This document shows positions 1-8,091 of a stretch of DNA of 64,000 bases, in pieces. Location: assembly GCA_016715895.1 (NCBI GenBank), contig JADJXH010000004.1:310001-374000 (forward strand). Direction: 5' to 3'. A program made the position numbers and the translations under genes. This stretch comes from Flavobacteriales bacterium (GTDB lineage Bacteria > Bacteroidota > Bacteroidia > Flavobacteriales_F > PHOS-HE28). The notes beneath the pieces were generated by a model, which had not been told where the DNA came from, ran no database searches, and was given only the letters and a program-made list of their open reading frames with translations. Position 1 is the stretch's first letter, and each line of letters starts with the position of its first letter.

Positions 1-1288
1 TGTCCTGCACGGCCTCCGCCACCTGGATGTACCCAAAGCCGGGGCTGGCGTTCAGCACCACCTGGGGAAAGCCCTTCCCGCCGGGGAAGCCGGCCTCGGC
101 CAGGAGCGCCCGCGCCGCCTCGGGGTCGAACCCGTGCCCGGCGACAACATCGTAGGGGTAACCGGACAGGCCGGGCGCCACCAGGCCATGCTCGGCGGGC
201 ACGGCCAGCCCGCCCAGCACACTGTCCACCAGATAGCGCCGGTCGATCGCGAGGCTGAAGGCCCGGCGCACCCGGGGGTCCTCGAACGGGGGGGCGTGCA
301 GGTTGAAGCCATAGAACTGCACCGCCGAACCCGGGACGGACTGGAGGATGAACCGCTTCCGGCCGGACGCATCCACCGAGTCCTTCACCAAGCCGAGGCG
401 GTCCACCGGCAGTTCGGTGAGGCAGGACAGGCGCCCGGCGAGGAAGGCCTCAAGCTCCTTGTTCTTGTCGGGGTCGAGGGTGATGCGGACGGCATCGAGG
501 AAGGGAAGCGGGTTGCCATGCTCGTCGCGGTCCCAGTGATCGGGGTCGCGCTCCAGCACGAAGGCCTCGGCCGGCGAATAGGTGCGCAACTTGAACGGTC
601 CCGTGCCGATGGCGTGCGCCATCAGGTCATCACCGTAGGCCTCCACCAACTGCCGCGGATAGATCCAGCAGCCCTGGTGCGCCAGCACCTGCAGGAAACC
701 GGCGTTGGGGTGGGCCAGCTTGATGCGGAAGGTGTGCCGATCAAGCACCTCAAGCCCGGCGATGGGCGCTTCCCGGTCGCCGCCGGCGGCGGTGTTCGCA
801 TAGTGGGTGTTGGCGCCGAGCACCTTGTCCTGGAACAACCAGAACATGCGGTTCTCAGGGTCGGCCGTGCACAACGCGCGGAAGCAGTACAGGACGTCCT
901 CCGCGTCCACCAGGCGGTCGTCCTCGGAGGTCAGCGCCGGATCCGCGTGGAAGCGGACGTCCTTGCGCAGGTATAGGGTGAAGGTGGTGGCGTCGGCATC
1001 CACCTCCCAGCGTTCGGCCAGGCAGGGCAGCACCTTCAGGTCGGCCGGATCGAAGCGCACCAGGCCTTGATAGATCTGCGAGGCGATGCGATGCTCGGCG
1101 GCCTGGGAGAGATGGAGCGGGAAGATGCTGCGCACCCCGCCGGCCTCGTTCATGTTGAAGACCCCGCCGTACTGCTTGCCTCCTTGAACGCGCCGAACGC
1201 GGTCCTCACCGTCGCCACCGCAGGCCATCAGCAGGGCCAGGGCCGCGGTGCACAACAGCCACGGGTTCCGTGCGTTCTCCAAGGTCAC
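1..1288 (-). CDS. ABC transporter peptide-binding lipoprotein (SBP family 5), 3' end outside window
   Basis: Translation of the minus strand from GTG 1288 gives at least 429 residues of an OppA/DppA-like periplasmic binding protein (SBP_bac_5), which captures oligopeptides or related solutes for an ABC importer. A short hydrophobic leader ends in a lipobox (LLMAC, about residues 18-22), so it should be a lipoprotein. Family features seen are an N-terminal GGVFNMNE-type strand, the segment EHRIASQIYQGLVRFD, LAERWEVDADATTFTLYLRKDVRFH, and the family segment DPRVRRAFSLAIDR. The C-terminus lies beyond position 1. GTG 1288 is chosen because a perfect TAnnTTTG promoter element ends four bases upstream. 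It is divergent from the next gene; no permease genes are visible. The family call is solid, the substrate is not known. Confidence 0.85.
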   Translation of the reverse strand, partial: MTLENARNPWLLCTAALALLMACGGDGEDRVRRVQGGKQYGGVFNMNEAGGVRSIFPLHLSQAAEHRIASQIYQGLVRFDPADLKVLPCLAERWEVDADATTFTLYLRKDVRFHADPALTSEDDRLVDAEDVLYCFRALCTADPENRMFWLFQDKVLGANTHYANTAAGGDREAPIAGLEVLDRHTFRIKLAHPNAGFLQVLAHQGCWIYPRQLVEAYGDDLMAHAIGTGPFKLRTYSPAEAFVLERDPDHWDRDEHGNPLPFLDAVRITLDPDKNKELEAFLAGRLSCLTELPVDRLGLVKDSVDASGRKRFILQSVPGSAVQFYGFNLHAPPFEDPRVRRAFSLAIDRRYLVDSVLGGLAVPAEHGLVAPGLSGYPYDVVAGHGFDPEAARALLAEAGFPGGKGFPQVVLNASPGFGYIQVAEAVQD

Positions 1289-1292
1289 CGGC

Positions 1293-1300
1293 CAAATGTA
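1293..1300 (-). promoter_or_regulatory. Bacteroidota -7 promoter element TACATTTG
   Basis: Exact match to TAnnTTTG on the minus strand. Only four bases separate it from GTG 1288 of the binding-protein gene, so transcription would begin at or next to the start codon (leaderless mRNA). No clear -33 TTTG was seen. Confidence 0.6.
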
Positions 1301-1359
1301 CCCGGGCCCTCAGCGGAAGGTCAGCGGCCTCCGGGCCGCTCATCAACGATCGGATCTTG

Positions 1360-4300
1360 ATGGGCACCGGCTGCGTGAACGGGCTGGGTAATTTTCCGCC
1401 CTTGGGGCGCCACCCTTCCACCACCGCACCACGTCCGGCCCGTTCCCGGGGGGTCGTGCTCCTGCCCCTGCTGCTGGTGCTGGTGCCGGCGCTGCAGGTC
1501 CTGGGTCAGGGCCCCGGTGACAACCGGCGCACGCGCAGCATCGTGCTCACCGGCGACACCCTCGTGCTCGACACCCTGAGCATCGCACCGGGCAGCCTTT
1601 CCCTGTGGCGGGCAGGCGTCGAGATGCCGTCCACCGACCACTGGCTCGACCCCTACCGCGCCAGGCTCTGGGTGATCGGCGGCGCGGTCGGCGACACGCT
1701 CATCGCCCGGTACCGGGTGTGGCCCCTGCTCTTCGCCGGTGAACGGCGGCACAAGGACCGCATGCGGCTGCTGAGCGAGGACCCCGACCGGCGGGACCCG
1801 TTCAAGTACGAGGCGCCCTCGCAGCGCGAGGACCTCTTCGGCAACGCCGGCCTCAACAAGAGCGGCAGCATCTCGCGCGGCATCCTCTTCGGCAACAACC
1901 AGGACCTGTCGGTGAACTCCTCGCTGAACCTGGAGCTGAGCGGCCGCATCACGGACCGCATCCAGGTGCAGGCCTCGATCACGGACAACAACATCCCCAT
2001 CCAGGCCGAGGGGAACACCCTGGAGCTGCAGGACTTCGACCAGGTGTTCATCAAGCTGTTCGAGGAGAACTGGGAGCTGATCGCCGGCGACTTCGTGCTT
2101 CAGCGCCCGAACAGCCACTTCCTCACCTACCTCAAGAAGTCGAAGGGCCTCTCGTTCAACACCCGCATCAAGGGTGCGAAGGCCACCAATGCGCTGGGCA
2201 CCTCCGTCGCGATCTCCAAGGGCAAGTTCGCCCGCAATGTCATCCAGGGGGTCGAAGGCGTGCAGGGCCCCTACCGCCTGCGCGGTGATGCCGGTGAGAC
2301 CTTCATCATCATCCTTTCGGGCACCGAGCGTGTGTTCATCGACGGCCAGCAACTGGTGCGCGGCCAGGAGAACGACTACGTGATCGACTACAACACCGCC
2401 GAGCTCACCTTCACCGCCCGCCGCCTGATCACCAAGGACCGCCGCATCACGGTGGAGTTCCAGTATTCGGACCGCAACTACATGCGCACGCTGGTGCGGC
2501 TGGACGACACCTGGACGCGCGGCCGGACGACGCTGCGGCTCAATGTGTTCAGCGAGCAGGACCACAAGGGGCAGCCGCTGCAGCAGGACCTCACGGACGA
2601 GGAGCAACGGGCCCTTGCCGAAGCGGGCGACGACCCCCTGGCCGCCGTGGCGCCCGGTGTGGATACCGTGGGCTACAACCCCGACCAGGTGCTGTACAAG
2701 GCGGTGGACTCCCTGGGCTACAGCCCGGTGTACGTGTACAGCACCTCACCGGACAGCGCGCGGTACCGCATCACCTTTTCCACCGTCGGAGCCGGGCTGG
2801 GCGATTATGTGCAGCAGGAGTTCACGCCCAACGGCCGGGTGTTCCGCTGGGTGGCGCCGGACACGGTGGGCGGTGCCATCGTGCGGCGCGGTGACCATGC
2901 CCCGGTGCGTGTGCTGATCCCGCCCCGCTCCCAACAAGTGGTGACCCTGGGCGCGGACCACAGCACCGCCGGCGGGCTGAGGCTGAGCACCGAACTGGCC
3001 TACGGCCGCTACGACCGCAACACCTTCAGCAGCCGGGATGCGGCGGACGACCAGGCCTTCGCCGCACGGGTGAAGGCGGACCAGGCCATCCCCCTGCGTG
3101 CGGCCGACAGCACCTGGGCGCTGGAGCTGGGGCTGGAGACCGAGGCGCTCACCGCCTCCTTCACCCCCGTGGAACGGTACCGTGCGGTGGAGTTCGAGCG
3201 CAACTGGAACGCCGTGGGCCGTCCGCTCGACGGCGACCAACTGCTGGCCGGTTTGGGCGTGGGCCTTCGGGCGGGCAAGGCCGGTCGCCTTCGCTATGTG
3301 ATCAACACCTTTCAGGTGCGCGACCGCTACGCCGGATGGCGCCACGACCTGATCAGCGACCTGCACCCCGGCCGCTTCGACCTCACCGGCACCGCCAGCC
3401 TGCTGACCACCACGGACCCGGTGCGCACCGAGTTCATGCGGCACAAGGCCCGGCTGGCGCGGCGCATGCGCTGGTTCACCATCGGCGTGCAGGATGAGCA
3501 CGAGCGCAACCGCTTTCGGGCGGACACGGGCTCGGCCCTGCTGGCCGGCAGCTATCAGTTCTATGACTGGGAGGCCTTCATCCAGAGCCGCGACACGGCC
3601 CGCACCACCTTCCGCGTGGGCGGCGGCCAACGCTACGACCAGGGCCTGCGGGACGGCGGGCTCGCCCGCAGCACCGTGGCCACGGCCGGCACGGCCACCC
3701 TGGGCGTGGGCCGCGATGCCCGCCACCGGCTGGCCACCACCTTCACCTACCGGCAGCTCCGCATCGTGGACAGCACCCTCACCACCCAGCGGCCGGAGGA
3801 CACCTACCTGATGCGCATCGACCACGACCTCACCCTGGGCAAGGGCGTGGCCGTGTGGGACCTGTTCTATGAGCTGGGGTCGGGGCTGGAGCAGCAGCGC
3901 GAGTTCCTCTACGTGGAGGTGCCCGCCGGGCAGGGCCTGTACATCTGGAACGACTACAACGGCAACGGCATCAAGGAGCTCAACGAGTTCGAGCAGGCCA
4001 ACTTCGGCTACGAGGCCAACTACGTGCGCGTGTTCGTACCCAGCAACACCTACTCGCGCACCTTCAGCAACCAGCTCAGCGCCTCGCTGGACCTGCGGCC
4101 GTCGGTGGCCTGGGGCGGGCGCACGGGCATCCGCCGGTTCATCGCCAAGTTCTCCGACCTGGCCTCCTTTCGCAGCGACCGCAAGACGAGCACCGATGAC
4201 CTGGGGCAGGCGCTCGACCCCTTCCGCATCGATCCGGCGGATACGCTGCTCACCGCCTTCACGAGCTCGCTGCGCAACACCCTGTTCTACGACCGCACCA

Positions 4301-4905
4301 GCCCCAAGTGGAGCGTGGACCACACCTTCCAGAGCGACCGCACGAAGACCCTGTTGTTGAACGGCTTCGAATCACGGCTACGCGAGCTGAACCAGGTGCG
4401 CATCCGCTGGAACGCCACCCAGCAGTGGACAGCCGACCTGGAGAGTGAGGCCGGGCGGGTGGCCAACGCCTCCGATCTGCTGAGCGGCCGCACGTACAGC
4501 ATCCGCCAGTACACCACCCGGCCACGGATCACCTGGAGGCCCAACACCGACCTGCGCGCAGCCTTGAGCTACCGCTACACCGACAAGCTGAACCGCGAGG
4601 AACTGGGCGGTGAGGCCGCCACCGTGCAGAACCTGGGTCTGGAGGCCCGCTGGAACACCGCCGGCAAGGGCAGCATCCAGCTCAACCTGGACCTGGTGGA
4701 CATCCGCTACGACGGCGACCCCAACACCAGCCTGGGCAACGAGATGCTCGCGGGCCTGAAGGTGGGCACCAACTGGACCTGGAGCCTCAGCATCCAACGG
4801 CGGCTGAACCAGAACCTGCAGGTGGACATCACCTACAACGGACGCAAGAGCGAGAACACCCCTGCGGTGCACGTGGGCGGCGCGCAGATCCGCGCCTTCT
4901 TCTGA
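1360..4905 (+). CDS. large outer-membrane beta-barrel protein, function unknown
   Basis: About 1181 residues from ATG 1360. A hydrophobic signal segment (VVLLPLLLVLVPALQVLG) lies about 30 residues in, so GTG 1456 just before it may be the real start; a TAATTTTC element at 1389-1396 fits that start better. The N-terminal 300 residues resemble the early part of SprA-like translocon proteins (GRITDRIQVQASITDNN, then a NTLELQDFDQVFIKLFEENWELIAGDF-type stretch), but at this length it is about half of SprA and lacks its later regions. The rest alternates amphipathic strands and ends in Phe-Phe, as outer-membrane barrels do. An EF-hand-like stretch (NDYNGNGIKELNEFEQ) lies near residue 865. Convergent with the next gene. 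Function is not assigned. Confidence 0.75.
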   Translation: MGTGCVNGLGNFPPLGRHPSTTAPRPARSRGVVLLPLLLVLVPALQVLGQGPGDNRRTRSIVLTGDTLVLDTLSIAPGSLSLWRAGVEMPSTDHWLDPYRARLWVIGGAVGDTLIARYRVWPLLFAGERRHKDRMRLLSEDPDRRDPFKYEAPSQREDLFGNAGLNKSGSISRGILFGNNQDLSVNSSLNLELSGRITDRIQVQASITDNNIPIQAEGNTLELQDFDQVFIKLFEENWELIAGDFVLQRPNSHFLTYLKKSKGLSFNTRIKGAKATNALGTSVAISKGKFARNVIQGVEGVQGPYRLRGDAGETFIIILSGTERVFIDGQQLVRGQENDYVIDYNTAELTFTARRLITKDRRITVEFQYSDRNYMRTLVRLDDTWTRGRTTLRLNVFSEQDHKGQPLQQDLTDEEQRALAEAGDDPLAAVAPGVDTVGYNPDQVLYKAVDSLGYSPVYVYSTSPDSARYRITFSTVGAGLGDYVQQEFTPNGRVFRWVAPDTVGGAIVRRGDHAPVRVLIPPRSQQVVTLGADHSTAGGLRLSTELAYGRYDRNTFSSRDAADDQAFAARVKADQAIPLRAADSTWALELGLETEALTASFTPVERYRAVEFERNWNAVGRPLDGDQLLAGLGVGLRAGKAGRLRYVINTFQVRDRYAGWRHDLISDLHPGRFDLTGTASLLTTTDPVRTEFMRHKARLARRMRWFTIGVQDEHERNRFRADTGSALLAGSYQFYDWEAFIQSRDTARTTFRVGGGQRYDQGLRDGGLARSTVATAGTATLGVGRDARHRLATTFTYRQLRIVDSTLTTQRPEDTYLMRIDHDLTLGKGVAVWDLFYELGSGLEQQREFLYVEVPAGQGLYIWNDYNGNGIKELNEFEQANFGYEANYVRVFVPSNTYSRTFSNQLSASLDLRPSVAWGGRTGIRRFIAKFSDLASFRSDRKTSTDDLGQALDPFRIDPADTLLTAFTSSLRNTLFYDRTSPKWSVDHTFQSDRTKTLLLNGFESRLRELNQVRIRWNATQQWTADLESEAGRVANASDLLSGRTYSIRQYTTRPRITWRPNTDLRAALSYRYTDKLNREELGGEAATVQNLGLEARWNTAGKGSIQLNLDLVDIRYDGDPNTSLGNEMLAGLKVGTNWTWSLSIQRRLNQNLQVDITYNGRKSENTPAVHVGGAQIRAFF

Positions 4906-4919
4906 ACGCCTGGAACGCC

Positions 4920-5834
4920 CTACTTCAGGTCGAAGGTGGCACGCCCCACCTTGCCCCCGCCCTCATACACCTCCACGATGTACTGACCGGTGGGCATCTC
5001 GCCGCTCGCGGTCCAGAACATGCAGGCATCCACCGGCACGCCCTGATAGTTGACCTCACGCTTCACGCTGAACTCGCCCTCCACGCCCTCGAACTGGAAG
5101 CGGTTGTTGGACTCGCTGGCCGGCAGCACCTGGCCGTCCGGGCTGATGATGCGCATGTACAGCGTCTTGTCGCCGGTGCGGGCCACCCGGTTCTCCCCGA
5201 TGGTGAAGCAGCACTTCACCATCTCGGCCTTCTTGGCCCGGTCGGTGTCCACCTGCTTGCCGTTGTTGCGCAGCATCACGGCGCCGGCGCTCATGGTGGT
5301 GGCCGTGAGCACCGAGCCCTTGGCGATGAGGGCCTGCTGTTCAGCGGTCTGTTGCTCCAGCGCGTCCTTCTGTCCCTTCACGGTCCCCAGCTCCTGCGTC
5401 AGGTTGGCCTTGTCGGCGGTGAGCTGCAGATTCACCTGATTGAGCGAGTCGATGGTGGCCACATAGCCCTTCATGATCTTGCGCAGCGTGGCAGCCTCTT
5501 TCTGGGCCTTGGCGAGGCTGTAATTGCCCTTCTTCACCTGCTCCAGCAGGTTCTCGATCTGCTGCTTCTGGGCCTCCATCTCCACGTTCAGCTGCTCGTT
5601 CTCCGTCTCCAACGTGTCGTACTGGGCCAGCATGTCCTCCAGCATGCGCGTCACGTTCTCCTTTTCACTCGTCACCTTCACCACCTCCCCCTGCGTCACT
5701 TCCTCCTGGCGCTTGCTCTGCATGAGCAGATAGAGCATCACCACGTTGCTGATGAGCAGCAACACCACCAACGCCAGCAAGGCGACGTTGGAGCGGGGCT
5801 TGGCGGGTTGGGAGGGGCTGGAGGTCTGGTCCAT
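4920..5834 (-). CDS. membrane-anchored coiled-coil protein with C-terminal beta domain
   Basis: 304 residues from ATG 5834. A Pro/Ser-rich N-terminal tail is followed by one membrane segment (about residues 18-40, VALLALVVLLLISNVVMLYL), then a long coiled coil rich in Glu, Gln and Lys (about 42-175), and a C-terminal region of about 120 residues with beta-strand character containing two adjacent Cys (KCCFTIGENR). The organisation suggests an inner-membrane protein with a periplasmic rod and globular head. No enzymatic motif was seen. A TAATTTAG element lies 20 nt upstream of the start. It is divergent from comF. Similar proteins occur across Bacteroidota as conserved hypotheticals; the function is unknown. 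Confidence 0.75.
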   Translation of the reverse strand: MDQTSSPSQPAKPRSNVALLALVVLLLISNVVMLYLLMQSKRQEEVTQGEVVKVTSEKENVTRMLEDMLAQYDTLETENEQLNVEMEAQKQQIENLLEQVKKGNYSLAKAQKEAATLRKIMKGYVATIDSLNQVNLQLTADKANLTQELGTVKGQKDALEQQTAEQQALIAKGSVLTATTMSAGAVMLRNNGKQVDTDRAKKAEMVKCCFTIGENRVARTGDKTLYMRIISPDGQVLPASESNNRFQFEGVEGEFSVKREVNYQGVPVDACMFWTASGEMPTGQYIVEVYEGGGKVGRATFDLK

Positions 5835-5854
5835 GGGGGTTCGGGCTCGGGCGG

Positions 5855-5862
5855 CTAAATTA
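5855..5862 (-). promoter_or_regulatory. -7 element TAATTTAG (one mismatch)
   Basis: Minus-strand TAATTTAG, one base off TAnnTTTG, 20 nt before ATG 5834 of the coiled-coil protein. It supports that start over the in-frame ATG at 5900. Confidence 0.45.
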
Positions 5863-5893
5863 CCCCCGTGATCAGCGGCCTTCAGGGCTTTCG

Positions 5894-6631
5894 ATGGCAA
5901 TTATCAACACATCGACCGGGATGGACCAGCGCTCGACGGCGGGCATCGGCCGGTGGGTGTTGGACGCCGTGGACCTGTTCCTGCCGCGCCGCTGCAGCGC
6001 CTGCGACCGTCCGCTGATGTCGCATGAGAAAGCCGTGTGTCTGCCCTGCGTGCACGACCTGCCGCGCACCGGCATGCACCTGCAGGCGGACAACCGGGTG
6101 GAGCGGCTCTTCCACGGCAAGGTGATGGTGGAGGCCGCCGCGGCCCTGCTCCAGTTCAACCGCCGGGGCCGCACCCAGCGGATGCTGCACCGCCTCAAGT
6201 ACCAGGGTGACCACGCCGTGGGGCTCGAGATGGGCCGGTGGATGGCCGAAGCCCTGCGCGCCAGCCCCCGCTTCGCCACCGTGGACCACGTGATGGCCGT
6301 GCCGCTGCACCCGCAGCGGCTGCGCGAGCGCGGCTACAACCAGAGCCAGGTGCTGGTCGACGGCTTTCGCGAAGTGTGGCCCCTGCGCCTGCCCGACCAG
6401 GGGCTGATGCGCGTGGTGCGCACCACCACCCAGACCCGCAAAGGCCGCTGGGAACGCTGGACCAACGTGAAGGAGGCCTTCGAGCTGGGCGATACCCGGT
6501 CGCTCGCCGGTGCGCATGTGCTGCTGGTCGATGATGTGGTCACCACGGGGGCCACCCTGGAAGGATGCATCCGTGCGTTGCTGCGCGTGCCCGACCTGCG
6601 GGTGAGCGTGTGCACGGCGGCGACGGCGTGA
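5894..6631 (+). CDS. comF: ComF-family phosphoribosyltransferase-like protein
   Basis: 245 residues. The N-terminus carries a zinc-ribbon pattern (CSAC, then CLPC about 17 residues later), and the C-terminal half is a type I phosphoribosyltransferase fold with the segment VPLHPQRLRERGYNQSQ and the PRPP-binding loop VLLVDDVVTTGAT (about residues 213-225). This is the layout of ComF, required for uptake or processing of transforming DNA in several bacteria; in most phyla its role is inferred. Length matches the family (about 220-250). An internal ATG at 5921 is an alternative start. The gene diverges from the coiled-coil membrane protein and converges on a T9SS protein 14 bp downstream. Confidence 0.9.
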   Translation: MAIINTSTGMDQRSTAGIGRWVLDAVDLFLPRRCSACDRPLMSHEKAVCLPCVHDLPRTGMHLQADNRVERLFHGKVMVEAAAALLQFNRRGRTQRMLHRLKYQGDHAVGLEMGRWMAEALRASPRFATVDHVMAVPLHPQRLRERGYNQSQVLVDGFREVWPLRLPDQGLMRVVRTTTQTRKGRWERWTNVKEAFELGDTRSLAGAHVLLVDDVVTTGATLEGCIRALLRVPDLRVSVCTAATA

Positions 6632-6645
6632 GGGCGATCAACCCA

Positions 6646-8091
6646 TCACCGCAGGGCCTTCACCGATCGAACCGCACCGTTCGCTTCCTCCAAACGCGCC
6701 AGATACACGCCTGGTGCAGCTGCGGCCAGGTCCACCACGTGGCCGTCGCGGGCATGGCTTTGCATCAGCACCAAGCGGCCTTGCGCGTCCCACACGGCCA
6801 ACTGGCCCACCACACCTGCCGGCAGCCGAAGCCGCCACTGGCCGGGCTCCAGGGGGATCAACCAGGGGGCTTCGTCATCCTCCGCCGCTTCCATCACCGC
6901 CACCGGGGCGCTGCAATTCTCCACCTGGCCCAGCCACCGCGCCACGTGCCACAGGGTGTCGCCGTCGATGGTGATGAAACCGCCTGACATGTACAGCTCA
7001 TCGCGCCACACGGTGAACCCGTTCGCTTTTCCACCCGGGGTTTGCATGGCATAGCTGCCCCCCAGGCCACACCAGCGGCTGCCGTCCCAGCGCGCGGCGT
7101 TCTCCGCCGGCACCCCGCCGGCGTAGTTGAACTGCCCGGCCACGTACAGGTCGCCGTTCCACGCGTGCAGGTCCAGCGCCACGCCTTGCGTGCTTGCGGG
7201 CAGCGCCGCCAGCAGCCCACTACCCAGGGTCTGCCACTGGGTTCCGTTGAAGCGCGCCACCATGTTGCCCGGCGCTCCGCCCGCCTCGAAGAACCACCCG
7301 CACACGTACAGCCAGCCGTCCTTGATCAGCACGTCCTTGATCGGGTCCAGGGTGCTCCACCCCGGCACAGCCTCCCAGGCCGCGCCGTTCCAGCGCATGA
7401 AGCTGTAGTGCTGCCCTTGCAGGGGGTCGAAGAACAGGCCGGTGATGTAGGGCACGCCCTGGTACTTGAAGGCGAAGCCCACGTAGCTGGTGGGCCCGTG
7501 GTGCAGCACCGGCGCCCGGTAGGGGCTGGGCACGATGGTATCGCCCACGTAAGCGAACACGCAGCTGCTGTCGTAGCCGCACAGAGTGCCCCGGTAACCG
7601 GTGAGGTACATGGTGTCCTGCGGAAAGTGCGGCACCAGGGTGGCCATACCGCCCACGCCGGGGTTCACGCAGGGCAGGCGCTCCCACCCGTTGGTCTGCT
7701 CGTTCCAGCGGGCAAAGGACTCGTTCACCACCGAATCGGCGTCCCAAAAAACGAATGCACCATTTGCGTGCAAGCGGCCGTCGATCCGCATGAACTCGTA
7801 CATGTTCGAACAAATATTCCCGCCACCACAAACGCCCACCGGAGCAGGCAGTGCAGACCAAGTTGCCCCGTCCCACATGGCCGCACCAGCGGTGTAGATC
7901 GAATCAGCCCCCACTACAGCCCACTTGAAATTGCCGCCAACTAAGAGCTTATCCCACACACTGTCCCCGTAAACCACATTCACCTGCGAGTGCAGCTTTG
8001 CCAAGGGCTGCAAGGGTGCCCAGTACTGCCCCATGCCCGCCGCTCCGGTACCGCACATCAGCAGCACCGCCAAGGTCCTGGCGCTCCTCAT
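6646..8091 (-). CDS. secreted beta-propeller-like protein with T9SS type A sorting domain
   Basis: 481 residues from ATG 8091. A signal peptide (RTLAVLLMCGTGAAGMGQ) is followed by kelch-like repeats with recurring ARWNG/ARFNG and LYVAGQFNYAGG segments, about one every 50-60 residues, indicating a beta-propeller. The last 80 residues form a T9SS type A sorting domain (LAVWDAQGRLVLMQS, APGVYLARLEE), so the protein is expected to cross the outer membrane by T9SS and be attached to or released from the cell surface. Its start codon shares one base with the stop of the upstream gene (TGATG), indicating translational coupling. The C-terminal domain closely resembles that of the upstream gene. Confidence 0.8.
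   Translation of the reverse strand: MRSARTLAVLLMCGTGAAGMGQYWAPLQPLAKLHSQVNVVYGDSVWDKLLVGGNFKWAVVGADSIYTAGAAMWDGATWSALPAPVGVCGGGNICSNMYEFMRIDGRLHANGAFVFWDADSVVNESFARWNEQTNGWERLPCVNPGVGGMATLVPHFPQDTMYLTGYRGTLCGYDSSCVFAYVGDTIVPSPYRAPVLHHGPTSYVGFAFKYQGVPYITGLFFDPLQGQHYSFMRWNGAAWEAVPGWSTLDPIKDVLIKDGWLYVCGWFFEAGGAPGNMVARFNGTQWQTLGSGLLAALPASTQGVALDLHAWNGDLYVAGQFNYAGGVPAENAARWDGSRWCGLGGSYAMQTPGGKANGFTVWRDELYMSGGFITIDGDTLWHVARWLGQVENCSAPVAVMEAAEDDEAPWLIPLEPGQWRLRLPAGVVGQLAVWDAQGRLVLMQSHARDGHVVDLAAAAPGVYLARLEEANGAVRSVKALR

Noticed and set aside
134..976. A 280-codon plus-strand frame at the window start
   Set aside because: It is antisense to the SBP family 5 gene, whose domain signature is clear on the minus strand.
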